A DNA stretch of 64,000 nucleotides from the NCBI GenBank assembly GCA_016709145.1, contig JADJEK010000007.1:268457-332456 (forward strand), given 5' to 3'. A program made the position numbers and the translations under genes. This document shows, piece by piece, positions 39,166-48,572 of the stretch (positions are counted from its first letter, which is position 1; every line of letters begins with the position of its first letter). The notes beneath the pieces were generated by a model. That model saw nothing but the letters and a program-made list of their open reading frames with translations, did no database searches and was not told the origin of the DNA. The DNA is from Planctomycetota bacterium. GTDB taxonomy: Bacteria; Planctomycetota; B15-G4; JADJEK01.

Positions 39166-41328
39166 TCAGCCGTCCGCCCCGAAGGGATCGCGCACCTTTC
39201 TCAACTTGGCGTATTCCAGCAGGAGCTTCTTCGTTCCGTGTCGCACGAACTCGACGGTGACCTTCGCGGAGGCGCCGAAGCCGCTCAAGGACACGACCTG
39301 GCCCGGGCCGAATTGTGCGTGCGCGACGAAGTCGCCGGTCTGGAACGGCGGCTCGCTCGAGTCGAAGTCGGGCTCGTAGGACGCGAAGTCCTCGGAGATC
39401 TGTTGCGGTGCCCCCCGCCGGCCGCCCTCGAACAACTCGTCGGGGATCTCGGACAGGAAGCGCGAAGGCAACGAACGGCCAAAGCCGCCGGTGCCGCCCA
39501 CCGCGCGACTGCGCGAGAACGACAGCGTCAATCGGCGCTGCGCGCGCGTCATGCCGACGTACATGAGGCGGCGTTCCTCTTCGAGCGCGCGGTCGTCCGA
39601 GGCCGACCGCGCATGCGGCAGGATGCCCTCCTCGAGCGCGGTGAGATGGACGACCGGGAACTCCAGCCCCTTGGCCGAATGCAGCGTCATCAGCGTGATC
39701 ATCGGAACTTGTTCGCCGCCATCGGCGCGCGCGCGCAGGAGCGCCGTCTGCGCGATGAAATCCTCGAGCGAACCGTCGGGCGTGTTCTGGTCGTACTCGG
39801 CCAAGGCCGCGCGCAATTCGTCGACGTTCTCGAGTCGTTCGTCGACCAGCGGATCGGCCATTTCGGCGAGGTAGTCGCGGTACCGCGTCGCTTCGAGGAC
39901 GCGATCGAGCAGGGGCAGCACCGGCGAACGCGGCGCTTCGAGCAGGCTGCGCATGAGTTGCGAGAACTCCTCGAGCGCACGCCGCGCCGCACCGCGCAGC
40001 TCGACCCAGCACGACGGATCGCGCACGACGTCGAGCAGCGGCCGTCCGGTGGCCCGTGCGTGCTCACGCATCACGGAGAGCGTCTTCGCGCCGATGCCGC
40101 GCGCCGGAACATTGATGATCCGAGCGAGGTCGACCGTGTCGGCCGGATTCGCGATCAACCGCAGGTAGGCCAGCAGGTCCTTCACTTCGCGACGCTCGTA
40201 GAACTCGACCGCACCGACGATGACGTACGGCAGGTTGGCTCGGCGCAGCGCTCCTTCGAGCGGTCGCGAGCATGCGTTCGTGCGATAGAAGACCGCGATG
40301 TCGGAGGCCGGCGTTCCCTCGAGCAGCGTGTCCTTGATCGCGTCGACCACGCGCTCGGCCTCGAACGACTCGGTGTCCGCCTCGATCAGGCGCAGCGGCT
40401 CGCCGTCGCCGAGCGTCGACCACAGTTCCCGTTCGATGCGCTGGGTGTTGTGACGGATGACGGCCGACGCGCCACGCAGGATCGTGTTGGTCGAGCGGTA
40501 GTTCTCCTCGAGCTTCACCACGACTGCGCCGGGGAAGTCGAGGTGGAAGTCGAGGATGTTGCGGATCTCGGCGCCGCGCCAACTGTAGATCGACTGGTCC
40601 GGATCGCCGGTCGCACAGACGTTCTGGTGATCGCGCACGAGCAGTTGCGCCATCTTGAACTGCAGCACGTTGGTGTCCTGGTACTCGTCGATCAGGACGG
40701 TGCGGAAGCGGTCGGCGACGCGACGGCGCACGAGTTCGTCGGTCTGGAACAACGTCAGTGTGCGCAGCAGCAAGTCGTCGAAGTCGAGACACTGCGACAG
40801 ACGCAACGCCGACTCGTAGGCCGCGTGGACGCGGCGATACTCGTCGTCGGCTTCCGCGTCCTCGGCCGTCACGAGTTCGCCGCGGTTCTTGGCCTTCGAC
40901 ACGTACTGCGCGAAATCGCCGGGTCGATACTCCTTCGACGTGTAGCCGAGCTCCTTCAGGACTTCCTTGATCACCGCGAGTCGGTCGGACTCGTCGAGGA
41001 TCGTGAACCCCGGTTCGAGGCCAGCCGCCTGCGCCTCGAGACGCAGGATGCGCGCACCGAACGCGTGGAACGTCGAGATCCAAGCGCGGCTGCGACCGAG
41101 CATGTGGTCGACGCGCTCGCGCATCTCCGCGGCCGCTTTGTTCGTGAACGTGATCGCGAGCACGCCGTGGTCCGGCACTCCTTCGCGCACGAGCCAGGCG
41201 ATGCGCCGCGTGATGACGCGCGTCTTGCCCGATCCGGCGCCCGCGATGACGAGCAACGGCCCGCCGCCATGGGTCACCGCTTGGCGTTGCGCCTCGTTCA
41301 GATCGTCCAGGATCGAATCGTTCGACAT
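39166..41328 (-). CDS. UvrD/PcrA-family DNA helicase
   Basis: This 720-residue superfamily 1A helicase shows motifs in order: Q-motif LNEAQRQAV, Walker A AGAGSGKT near residue 30, Ia TFTNKAAAEMRERV, II DEYQDTN near 222, III GDPDQSIYSWRGA, IV YRTN, V TLHSAKGLEFPVV and VI VGMTRAQRRL. A C-terminal Tudor-like region (FQTGDFVAHAQFGPGQVV ... GTKKLLLEYAKLRKV) matches PcrA and UvrD, which use it to contact RNA polymerase. It unwinds DNA 3' to 5' in repair and conflict resolution. It is divergent from acpS across 149 bp and runs straight into the sigma-54 activator gene. Confidence 0.94.
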   Translation of the reverse strand: MSNDSILDDLNEAQRQAVTHGGGPLLVIAGAGSGKTRVITRRIAWLVREGVPDHGVLAITFTNKAAAEMRERVDHMLGRSRAWISTFHAFGARILRLEAQAAGLEPGFTILDESDRLAVIKEVLKELGYTSKEYRPGDFAQYVSKAKNRGELVTAEDAEADDEYRRVHAAYESALRLSQCLDFDDLLLRTLTLFQTDELVRRRVADRFRTVLIDEYQDTNVLQFKMAQLLVRDHQNVCATGDPDQSIYSWRGAEIRNILDFHLDFPGAVVVKLEENYRSTNTILRGASAVIRHNTQRIERELWSTLGDGEPLRLIEADTESFEAERVVDAIKDTLLEGTPASDIAVFYRTNACSRPLEGALRRANLPYVIVGAVEFYERREVKDLLAYLRLIANPADTVDLARIINVPARGIGAKTLSVMREHARATGRPLLDVVRDPSCWVELRGAARRALEEFSQLMRSLLEAPRSPVLPLLDRVLEATRYRDYLAEMADPLVDERLENVDELRAALAEYDQNTPDGSLEDFIAQTALLRARADGGEQVPMITLMTLHSAKGLEFPVVHLTALEEGILPHARSASDDRALEEERRLMYVGMTRAQRRLTLSFSRSRAVGGTGGFGRSLPSRFLSEIPDELFEGGRRGAPQQISEDFASYEPDFDSSEPPFQTGDFVAHAQFGPGQVVSLSGFGASAKVTVEFVRHGTKKLLLEYAKLRKVRDPFGADG

Positions 41329-41477
41329 CGGCTACCGCACGGACTTCCAGTGGCTGCGACTCGCCCGCGGCGGGTCGATTCGGCATGGTATCGCCCTCGC
41401 CGCCACGAGCGAGACGGTGCCGCGACGCGGCTTCGGAACGGAAGTGCGCCGCGACCGCGGCTCTTCGGAGGACAACG

Positions 41478-41870
41478 ATGATCGTCGGAATCGGCGTCGA
41501 TCTGGTCGATCTCGCGCGCATCGCGGCGATCTGGAACACGCACGGGGACCGCTTCCTCTCGCGCGTCCTGACGGCGGCCGAGCGCCAAGCCCTCGACGAG
41601 CGCCCGCAAGCGACGCGACGGGCCCACCTCGCCGGACGCTTCGCCGCGAAGGAAGCCGCGATGAAGGCGCTCGGCTACGGATTCGGACGGGTTCGATTCA
41701 CCGACATCGAGTTGACGGCGACGCGCAACGTGGTCCCCACGCAGCCCCCGGCCTTGGCGTTCCACGGCGCTGCCGCGCGCATCGCCGCGGCACGCGGCGT
41801 CGTCCACGCGCACGTGTCCTTGAGTCACGGGGAGGCCCACGCGGTGGCCTACGTCGTGTTGGAGCGCTGA
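41478..41870 (+). CDS. acpS: Holo-[acyl-carrier-protein] synthase
   Basis: This 130-residue phosphopantetheinyl transferase moves the CoA arm onto apo-ACP for fatty acid synthesis. It has the metal-binding start IVGIGVDLVDLARI, the FAAKEAAMKALG motif near residue 58 and the C-terminal SLSHGEAHAVAYVVLE. GGAGG lies 6 bases upstream of the ATG. It is a single gene between a divergent helicase and a convergent secreted-protein gene. Confidence 0.96.
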   Translation: MIVGIGVDLVDLARIAAIWNTHGDRFLSRVLTAAERQALDERPQATRRAHLAGRFAAKEAAMKALGYGFGRVRFTDIELTATRNVVPTQPPALAFHGAAARIAAARGVVHAHVSLSHGEAHAVAYVVLER

Positions 41871-41890
41871 GCGCGCCGACGCCCCGGAGC

Positions 41891-41957
41891 GGCGGCACGT
41901 GCCGCCTGCAACGACACCGCGCGAACCGCTCTCGCGATCCGCGCGGTGGATTCGATC
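41891..41957. terminator. Convergent-gene hairpins after acpS
   Basis: A perfect 16-bp palindrome GGCGGCACGTGCCGCC (41891-41906) and a second inverted repeat CACCGCGCG ... CGCGCGGTG with a 16-base loop lie between the acpS stop and the convergent stop at 42016. They have no T tracts. Termination is the simplest role; the palindrome could also be an operator. Confidence 0.45.
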
Positions 41958-42015
41958 AGGAACGCTCGCCGTCGCTCATCGACCGCGATCGTGGATCACG
42001 GGGTCGACCCACGCT

Positions 42016-42873
42016 TCACGGTTGGGTCGTGATCGAGATCGTCGGCTTGGCGACGGCCGCGGCGAACCGAGCCGTCACGGTCGGGCCGACGCCGGCGCTC
42101 GTGAGTTCGACTTGCACCGTCTTGCCCGAAGCACTGGACGCGGTCGACCAGTGCGCGACGAGAGCCGAGAGGTCGAGGCCGCTCGGTTGAACCGTGACCA
42201 CGACCATCGATTCGGGTTGGAAGGATCCGTCCGCCGCGACCGAACCGAGCGAGACCGTCGCGAACGCGGTGGGAGTCGCTGCCGCCGGGACCAACTTGAC
42301 CTTGGCGTTGCCCGCAGCCAGCTCGAACGACCCTTGGGCCTGGAAGCCGAGCGCGAGGTGCTTCGCGATCGCGCTCTGGCCATCATCGACCGTGAGACCG
42401 AGCGCGGGGGCTCCGGTGGCGCTGGACCCGTTCGAGCCCGCGTTTCCGGCATTCCCTAGGTAGACGCCCGACGGTTGGCTCGGGTTCTTCAGCTTCGCGC
42501 CGACCACTTCGACCTTGGCCGCGTGGACGTCGAACACGTTCGCGATCGAGAACGACCCGCCTGGCATCACGGTGACCGGGACCGACGTCGTCTTCTTGGT
42601 CAGGTCTTTCTTCTTCTCGACGTCGGCAGCGGTCGCTTCGCCATCGGTCGACTTCGGTCCGCGCGGATTCTCACGCGCAGGGCCCGTCATGGCTTGCGTC
42701 TGTTGTTCGGAGTTGGAGCCGGTGTCGTCCCCGCCGCCGCCGTTGAAGCTGCGTGGCATGTTGTACGGGCTGTCCCCGTCGCCGCCACCGGCCGAGGCGG
42801 CCGTGGCGAGGGCGAACGCGACGCAGAGGGCCGCGCTCAAACCGGTGAGGATCGTGTTCGACGTGAGCTTCAT
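42016..42873 (-). CDS. Secreted protein in sigma factor operon
   Basis: This 285-residue protein has a signal peptide (residues 1-28, ending in TAASA). A Gly/Asp/Ser-rich low-complexity region (about 29-80) and a Lys/Thr linker come before a beta-rich C-terminal domain (about 95-285) of Val/Ala/Gly strands. There are no cysteines in the mature part and no known domain. AGGAAGG precedes the ATG. It starts 20 bases after the stop of the zinc-finger/TPR gene, so it is the third gene of the sigma operon and may be what the sigma factor responds to or a main product. Confidence 0.7.
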   Translation of the reverse strand: MKLTSNTILTGLSAALCVAFALATAASAGGGDGDSPYNMPRSFNGGGGDDTGSNSEQQTQAMTGPARENPRGPKSTDGEATAADVEKKKDLTKKTTSVPVTVMPGGSFSIANVFDVHAAKVEVVGAKLKNPSQPSGVYLGNAGNAGSNGSSATGAPALGLTVDDGQSAIAKHLALGFQAQGSFELAAGNAKVKLVPAAATPTAFATVSLGSVAADGSFQPESMVVVTVQPSGLDLSALVAHWSTASSASGKTVQVELTSAGVGPTVTARFAAAVAKPTISITTQP

Positions 42874-42893
42874 CGCGGTCCTTCCTGGCGCCT

Positions 42894-43940
42894 CTACCCG
42901 GCGAACAACACGGGGTAACGCACCTGGAGTTCGCTTCGGAAATCTCGATCTCGCTCCAACAACGCTCGGAACTCATCGGCTTGGTCGAGTACCGCGCGTG
43001 CTTCGCGCATCTTCGTCGGGAACGACTCGATCAACTTGCCGAACCACTCGAACGCACGGTCGAAGCGAGCCAGCTTCGAATGGAACATGGCCAGACTCAA
43101 GGGGATGGTGAAGAAGCGGTTGTCGCGCGCGACCGGTTCGATCGTCACGATCTCTTCGAACGCGCGGATCGCCTTCTTGTAGTCGCGGCGATACGCGTGC
43201 GCGTTGCCGATCGCCTGCAAAGCCATGGCCCGGTACATGGGTTCGAGGCCGGCTTGGGCCAAGACCTTGCGGTACTCCTCGATCGCCTCCGCCGGGCGGT
43301 CGACGCGAATGAACCAGTAGCCGAGGTAGAGCCGTGCCGGCACGTGCGTCGGCATCACGATCAGGCACTCTTCGAGGAACCGCCGCGCGTTGTCCAACGC
43401 ACCGCGGCCGGAGCGTGCGCCGATGCGGCCCGCTCGGCTCTGCGTCGGACTCGAACGGAACAGGCGCTGGGCGCGGTCGATCGATTGCGCGACGGGGCGC
43501 GCGACGCTTCCGGCCTTCGTCGCCAATTCACGCGTCTCGCGCGAGACGCGCTTGCCCTCGCCGTGCGCTCGCTCGATCGCGACCGCCTTGCGATGGATGA
43601 AGGCGACCAGGCGCGAGTCGTTGCCGGCCAGGAAATACGCCTTGCCGAGTTCGTACAGCAATTGAGCGAGTCGCTCGAGATTGCCGCCGACCAGTTGCGC
43701 GTTGAGCTTGGTGAAGAACGCGTTCTTCTCGAAGCCCGCGACCGCGCGATCGATCTCGACCGCGTCCTGGTGCAGGCGGACCTGACGGCGCACGGCTTCG
43801 ATGGTGTCGCGGCAGGCGTCGCACGTCTCGAGGTGGACGACGAGAATCTTGACGTCGGTTTGCGCGAGTTCACCGTCGACGTACGCGTGGATCGCGGACT
43901 CGAACGCGGCGCAGGGGATGTAGCGCAAGAGCGTCGTCAT
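42894..43940 (-). CDS. Zinc-finger anti-sigma factor with TPR domain
   Basis: This 348-residue protein has, at residues 14-46, an anti-sigma zinc-binding domain with AYVDGEL followed by HLETCDAC (HxxxCxxC), the ZAS signature of cytoplasmic anti-ECF factors. The remainder is helical with TPR units (ARLYLGYWFIRVDRPAEAIEEYRK, ALQAIGNAHAYRRDYKKAIRAFEE). No membrane helix is seen, so it may be a soluble anti-sigma factor sensing its signal through the TPRs. Its ATG overlaps the sigma factor stop (ATGA). Confidence 0.85.
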   Translation of the reverse strand: MTTLLRYIPCAAFESAIHAYVDGELAQTDVKILVVHLETCDACRDTIEAVRRQVRLHQDAVEIDRAVAGFEKNAFFTKLNAQLVGGNLERLAQLLYELGKAYFLAGNDSRLVAFIHRKAVAIERAHGEGKRVSRETRELATKAGSVARPVAQSIDRAQRLFRSSPTQSRAGRIGARSGRGALDNARRFLEECLIVMPTHVPARLYLGYWFIRVDRPAEAIEEYRKVLAQAGLEPMYRAMALQAIGNAHAYRRDYKKAIRAFEEIVTIEPVARDNRFFTIPLSLAMFHSKLARFDRAFEWFGKLIESFPTKMREARAVLDQADEFRALLERDRDFRSELQVRYPVLFAG

Positions 43941-44698
43941 TCGTCACCCCCGGCGAGGTCGCTGATCAACCGGTAGATCTTCTTCCGTGCGCGACAGATG
44001 ACCATCTTCAGGTTCTCGAGCTTGATCCCGAGCCGTTCCGAGGCCTCGCGATAGCGCACGCCTTCGACCTCGACCAGGGTCAGCGCCTTCCGTTCGCGTT
44101 CGTTGAGACGCGATTCGAAGGCGCTCAGGTAGTTCGCCAGCACGATCAACCAGAGATGACCGCACTCGTCGCGGCTCTCGTCGGTCACGAGTTCGGCGAG
44201 CGGCGAGGCCTGCTGCTCGTCCTCGAGCGACTCGGCCAACGTGTCTGCCGAAACCGGGGTTCCGCCGTTGCTGCCGCGCAAGTGCTTCAGCACGGTGTTG
44301 CGGATGATCGAGTACGACCAGTTGCGGAACGAGAACTCCTTCTCGTCGCGGAACTTGTGGGGGTAGCGGAAGATCGAGATGAAGACGTCTTGCAAGACGT
44401 CGTAGGCGTCGACCTGCGTGTGGGCGAAGCGCAGGCGCTTCAGGATCACCGTCAAGAACTCGCGGTGATTCAGTTCGTACAGCAGCGAATACGCTTCGAG
44501 GTTCCGGTGCTCTCGGAACGAGTCCATCAACGTGGTGTTGAGCTGTGCAACCGAACTTCGCCCCGAGACGAAGCGACGCAGCGCTTCGCCGAGTTTCTTG
44601 TCGCGGGATTCACGCACGATGCGCTGAACCCTGGTTTCCAGGTCGTTCAGCGGCAGCGCGCATCCCGCTGGGCTCGGTTCCGTCGCAGGGCGAGACAT
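43937..44698 (-). CDS. ECF-like sigma factor
   Basis: This 253-residue protein has an unusually long N-terminal part (about 65 residues) before region 2 (EAYSLLYELNHREFLTVILKR, DAYDVLQDVFISIFRYP, FSFRNWSYSIIRNTVLKHLRG). Region 4 (RLNERERKALTLVEVEGVRYRE, then ASERLGIKLENLKMVICRARKKI) lies near residues 190-240. ATG 44698 was chosen because GACGGAG lies 5 bases upstream; the frame is open further but with no homologous content. It is cotranscribed with a zinc-finger/TPR anti-sigma factor and a secreted protein. Confidence 0.85.
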   Translation of the reverse strand: MSRPATEPSPAGCALPLNDLETRVQRIVRESRDKKLGEALRRFVSGRSSVAQLNTTLMDSFREHRNLEAYSLLYELNHREFLTVILKRLRFAHTQVDAYDVLQDVFISIFRYPHKFRDEKEFSFRNWSYSIIRNTVLKHLRGSNGGTPVSADTLAESLEDEQQASPLAELVTDESRDECGHLWLIVLANYLSAFESRLNERERKALTLVEVEGVRYREASERLGIKLENLKMVICRARKKIYRLISDLAGGDE

Positions 44699-45032
44699 AC
44701 CGGCTCCGTCTCTTCGACTGCGCGGCGGTCGCTGGCGATTCGACCACCCAAAGCGAGGAGGACTTCCGCAACCCGACGGAACGGACAGGAACTTCGGTGC
44801 TGCCGAAGTGAGAGATTCCTTGAGGTCCAGTCCCGACGTGCCGCGACGGCCCCTGTTATACTCCGCGGCCCCCACCCCTTGCCCGCCCTCCCGCGCACGC
44901 CGTGAAGAATAATTTCAAGCTCAGCTCAAGAAATGAACCGCGGTTACGGCGAGGCGCCGAACGGCTGCAAGTAATTTTAACGGTTCGACCGAACCGCCGG
45001 CCGCCGCCCACTGGCCCGAGTTTCGTGCCGGC
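44699..45032. other. Divergent intergenic region with AT-rich leader
   Basis: This 334-bp gap separates the sigma operon from the O-antigen ligase gene. It holds an inverted repeat ACTTCGG-N5-CCGAAGT (44791-44809), the promoter candidate at 44834-44862, and two AT-rich islands (44909-44936 and 44970-44981) that stand out in this GC-rich sequence. A CGGTTC/GAACCG hairpin lies at 44981-44996. A 13-codon ORF at 44933-44974 is seen but not supported. No riboswitch is recognised. Confidence 0.6.
44834..44862 (+). promoter_or_regulatory. Extended -10 promoter candidate for O-antigen ligase operon
   Basis: TATACT (44857-44862) is preceded by TG at 44854-44855, giving an extended -10. A poor -35 (CGACGT, 44834-44839) lies 17 bases upstream. 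The transcript would have a leader of about 165 bases containing the AT-rich islands. Confidence 0.45.
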
Positions 45033-48000
45033 ATGATCGCTGTCGCCTGGCTCTCGAGCGCGTTCCACCTGTGCGTGGGCATCCTCGCACTCGTCGTGGC
45101 ATCCCAGCCCGCGTTGAACCTGTTCCGCAGTTCGTTCCGCGAGCCGCGCGAGCTGTGGCAGATGTGGCTCGCGACCGCGATCGCCGCGCTTGGCGCGGCG
45201 ACGCTGCGCGCGGAGTACACGCGGCGGACGACCGGGCGCTGGACCTGGCGATTGCACGCTCCGGACATCGCGACGTTGTGTGCGTTGACGGCCAGCACGA
45301 CGCTCGCGCTCGCATCGTTGGCGCCGTTCTCCTGCGTGCAAGCGACCGGCGTGCTGCCGCAATTCCGCTGGGTCTACCTCGCGGTCCACTTCGTGCTCGT
45401 CGTCGTCCTGGCCTGGCGCGCGACGCCGGAGCGCCGACTCCAACATCAAGTCGTCGTGCTGCTCGTGATCGGCGGGTTGAACGGGCGGTTGTTCTCGAAC
45501 GACATCGCGGTCCCTTGCCTGTTGCTGTTGTCGGCGACGTTGACGTTCCTCCAGCACGGCCGCGAGCACGGCTACGGCCTGCCGCGCTCGAAGCTGCTGC
45601 TCGTCGTGCTCGCGCTGATGGCAACGACCGCACTCGCGGCGAGCGGCTCGACCGAGCCGGATCGGTCGTGGCAAGCGTGGATCACGTTCGCGTTCTTCGT
45701 CGGCCTGGCCGTGCTGCTTTCCGCCTGCGTGCGCACCGCCAGTGACGCGTGGCGCGTCGCCGGCAGCATCCTCGTCGTCTCGCTCGTCCTCGCTGCGTTC
45801 GCGCTGACGATCGCGCTGGTCGCGTGGCCGCACGCGACGCCGCGCGCGATCTTCAACACGCGGTTCCTGGTGTTGAACCAACACCCGAACCTCGTCGCCC
45901 CGCACTTCGGCATCGCGGTCCTGCTCGCGATCGGACTCGCGCTCGCGGCGACCTCGCGCGGCGTCCGGTTCGCGCTCTACGGAGTCGCGCTCGCGCTCGC
46001 GGGCGCGATGGCCCAAGCGCAGTCGAAGGCGTCGCTGGCGGCCACGCTCATCGCGGTGGGTGTGTTGTTCGCCCTGCGCGCGCCGCGATTGACGGCGTTG
46101 CTCCGCACGCTCGCGCAACCGCGGCGCATCGCGATCGCCGTCGTCACCGGCATCGTCGCGATCGTCCTGTTCGCGCAATTCGCGCCCCAGGGAATGAAGA
46201 GTCGCTTCTCGCTGCGCGGGCTCGGCCAAAGCTTCGGCTACCGCGTCGACATCTGGAGCGCGACGCTGACGGTCATCGGGAACCACCCGTGGACCGGCGT
46301 CGGTCCCGAGAACTACCGTGAGGCAGCCTCGCACATCGAGAACGCGATGGTGCAGGGCGAGAAGCGCGAGCCCCACCCCCACAATCTCCTGCTCGCGGTC
46401 GCTCAAGCGACCGGCCTCCCCGGCGCCGTCCTGTTCCTCGCGCTCGTGGTCGGCTTCTTCGTGATCACGATCCGGATCTCGCGCCGACAAGACGACCGCG
46501 GCCGCGCCGTGGCGTCGACGTTGGTCGCCGCGTCCGTGGTGCCCGTGGTCTGTTGCATCACCGACGTCGGGCCGGCGCTCGGCGCGTTCCTGCCCGGTGC
46601 GTGGCTCGCGTTCGTCGGCGCGGCGTGCGGGCTCGACAGCGCGACTCGGGATCGCCGCGCGTGGTCGCCGAATCCGATCGTCGCCGCGCTCGCACTGCCC
46701 GTGCTGGCGTGGCTCGCGTACGCCATCGCGGTCCGACCCGCGCGGGCCGACGCGGCCGTGTTCGAAGCGCGTGCGCGCCTGCGATCGGGCGACGCCGTCG
46801 CGGCACTGACGTCGTTCAGGCGGGCGCAAGAGCTGGATCCGCTGAATCGCACGACGGCGCTCACGATCGTCGATCTCTGGCAACGCCAGCCGGCGCGCGA
46901 CGCGACCGATCGCGAACGACATCTCGAAGCCGCCGCTTCGATGCTCGCGGAGACCGTGCGTCGCTGGCCCCAGGATCCGGGCAACGACCTGCTCGTGGCC
47001 GGACTGCTGCGCTCGCGCGGCCGACTCGTCGAGGCCCGATCGACGCTCGAGACCGCAGTCGCACGCTTGCCCGACATGGTCACCGCGGCGCCGCACCACG
47101 TGACCCTCGGTTCGCTGCATGCCGAGGCCGGCGATCGCGATGGCACGTTCGCTTCGTGGCGACGCGCACTCGAGCTCGACGTCGCCACGATCAACCTGAT
47201 TCCGTGGAAGAAGCAGCGCCGCGCCGACGGCTTCGACGACCAGTTCGTCGAGATCCGAGCCCGCGCCGACGATGGCACCGAGTCCCTCACGGGTTTCCGC
47301 GCCGAAGACCTGTTCGCGGCGATCGAAGCCGACCTCGTCACCGCCGAAGGAAACGGCGCGGCCGTGGACGTCCCCGGTTGGATGCGGCTGTATCACCTCT
47401 ACTTCAACGCACACGACTACGCCGACGCCGAGCGCGTGCTCGCACGCGTCCAAGCGCTGCCGGGCCGATCGGAACTCTCGGTCGCGCGGGAACTCGGCGA
47501 CCTGCGCCGCGCGCAGGGCCGCCTCGACGAAGCCGTGGCGCATTACGAACGCGGGCTCGCCGCCGCCGACAACCTCGCGTTCCGGATCGAAGCCAGCAAG
47601 GCGCATCGCGCGCTCGGCAACCTCGCGCTCGCACGCGATCACATGCGCGCGGCGCTGCGCTTGAAGGAAGACTTCGTCGCGACGGCCGACGTCCACGCCG
47701 AGATCCATCGCTCGATCGGCGAGTTGTCGGCACAGCTCGACGAACACGCGGTCGCCGTCGACGCGTTCGCGCACGCGTTGTTCTTCACGGCCGCACCGAC
47801 CGAGCGGCTCGACCTCTTGGTCCAGACGGCGACCCAAGAACGACTCGAGGGCCGCCCCGAGGCCGCTCTGCGCAGTTGCCTGCGCGGCGCGGACCTGCTG
47901 TCGCGTGCGGCGATCGACCTCGTGCACCAACCCCTCGAGAACCCGGTCCGGACGCTCGCGCTGGAAGCGGTGCGCGCGGCGACGGTGCTCGACCGCACCG

Positions 48001-48572
48001 GTGCCACGCTGCTGCGGACGATCGAGTCTCTTCAATCCCTACATTCGCGCAGCCCCGCACTCGCGGTGTTCGAAGCGCACCTCGATCTCGCGGCGGGCGA
48101 CGCGGCAGCGGCGCACGTCGCGCTCGAGCGCGCGCGCTCCGAAGCTCCGATGAACCGCATCGGCCGACTCGCCGCTCTCGACGTCCTGATCGCGGCCCGT
48201 CGCACGCAGCAGATCGACGCGTTCCTCGCGCAACTGCGCGAGGTCGGCCAACAGACCTCGTACGAACAACTGCGTGAAAGCCACCTCGTCCGCGACTACG
48301 AGGCCCAGACCCGCGCCGGCACCATCACTTGGGACCTGCAGCGCGACGTCGGCGACTTCTTCCTGTTGCGTGGCGATTTCGAGCGCGCCGCGGAGTTCTA
48401 CGGTCACGCGCTCGAGACGCGCGGCGACGACGCCGAGTTGCTCGCGCGCATGGGACGAACGCGTCTCCTCGGTGGCAAGACCGCGGATGCGACCCAGTGG
48501 TTCGCACGCGCCCGCGCGGCCGATCCCGACGCGTTGGTGTTCGAACGTCTCGAGCGGGGCATCGCACCATGA
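45033..48572 (+). CDS. O-antigen ligase-like membrane protein with TPR domain
   Basis: This 1179-residue protein has about a dozen membrane helices in residues 1-560, including the Wzy_C/O-antigen ligase loop region (YRVDIWSATLTVIGNHPWTGVGPENY, about 404-430, then EPHPHNLLL with the characteristic His). Residues about 570-1179 form TPR repeats (ALTSFRRAQELDPLNR, EAVAHYERGLAAADNLAFR, ALGNLALARDHMRAALRL). It could ligate or polymerise lipid-linked glycans or glycosylate proteins. There is no obvious Shine-Dalgarno before the ATG. It is the first gene of a three-gene operon; its stop overlaps the next start (ATGA). Confidence 0.85.
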   Translation: MIAVAWLSSAFHLCVGILALVVASQPALNLFRSSFREPRELWQMWLATAIAALGAATLRAEYTRRTTGRWTWRLHAPDIATLCALTASTTLALASLAPFSCVQATGVLPQFRWVYLAVHFVLVVVLAWRATPERRLQHQVVVLLVIGGLNGRLFSNDIAVPCLLLLSATLTFLQHGREHGYGLPRSKLLLVVLALMATTALAASGSTEPDRSWQAWITFAFFVGLAVLLSACVRTASDAWRVAGSILVVSLVLAAFALTIALVAWPHATPRAIFNTRFLVLNQHPNLVAPHFGIAVLLAIGLALAATSRGVRFALYGVALALAGAMAQAQSKASLAATLIAVGVLFALRAPRLTALLRTLAQPRRIAIAVVTGIVAIVLFAQFAPQGMKSRFSLRGLGQSFGYRVDIWSATLTVIGNHPWTGVGPENYREAASHIENAMVQGEKREPHPHNLLLAVAQATGLPGAVLFLALVVGFFVITIRISRRQDDRGRAVASTLVAASVVPVVCCITDVGPALGAFLPGAWLAFVGAACGLDSATRDRRAWSPNPIVAALALPVLAWLAYAIAVRPARADAAVFEARARLRSGDAVAALTSFRRAQELDPLNRTTALTIVDLWQRQPARDATDRERHLEAAASMLAETVRRWPQDPGNDLLVAGLLRSRGRLVEARSTLETAVARLPDMVTAAPHHVTLGSLHAEAGDRDGTFASWRRALELDVATINLIPWKKQRRADGFDDQFVEIRARADDGTESLTGFRAEDLFAAIEADLVTAEGNGAAVDVPGWMRLYHLYFNAHDYADAERVLARVQALPGRSELSVARELGDLRRAQGRLDEAVAHYERGLAAADNLAFRIEASKAHRALGNLALARDHMRAALRLKEDFVATADVHAEIHRSIGELSAQLDEHAVAVDAFAHALFFTAAPTERLDLLVQTATQERLEGRPEAALRSCLRGADLLSRAAIDLVHQPLENPVRTLALEAVRAATVLDRTGATLLRTIESLQSLHSRSPALAVFEAHLDLAAGDAAAAHVALERARSEAPMNRIGRLAALDVLIAARRTQQIDAFLAQLREVGQQTSYEQLRESHLVRDYEAQTRAGTITWDLQRDVGDFFLLRGDFERAAEFYGHALETRGDDAELLARMGRTRLLGGKTADATQWFARARAADPDALVFERLERGIAP

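Noticed and set aside
44933..44974. 13-codon leader ORF before the O-antigen ligase gene
   Set aside because: Weak ribosome-binding site and no attenuator structure; too short to support.
44856..48035. Long antisense frame opposite the O-antigen ligase gene
   Set aside because: Low-complexity Arg/Glu/Gln sequence without membrane or catalytic features; the sense gene has membrane helices and TPRs.
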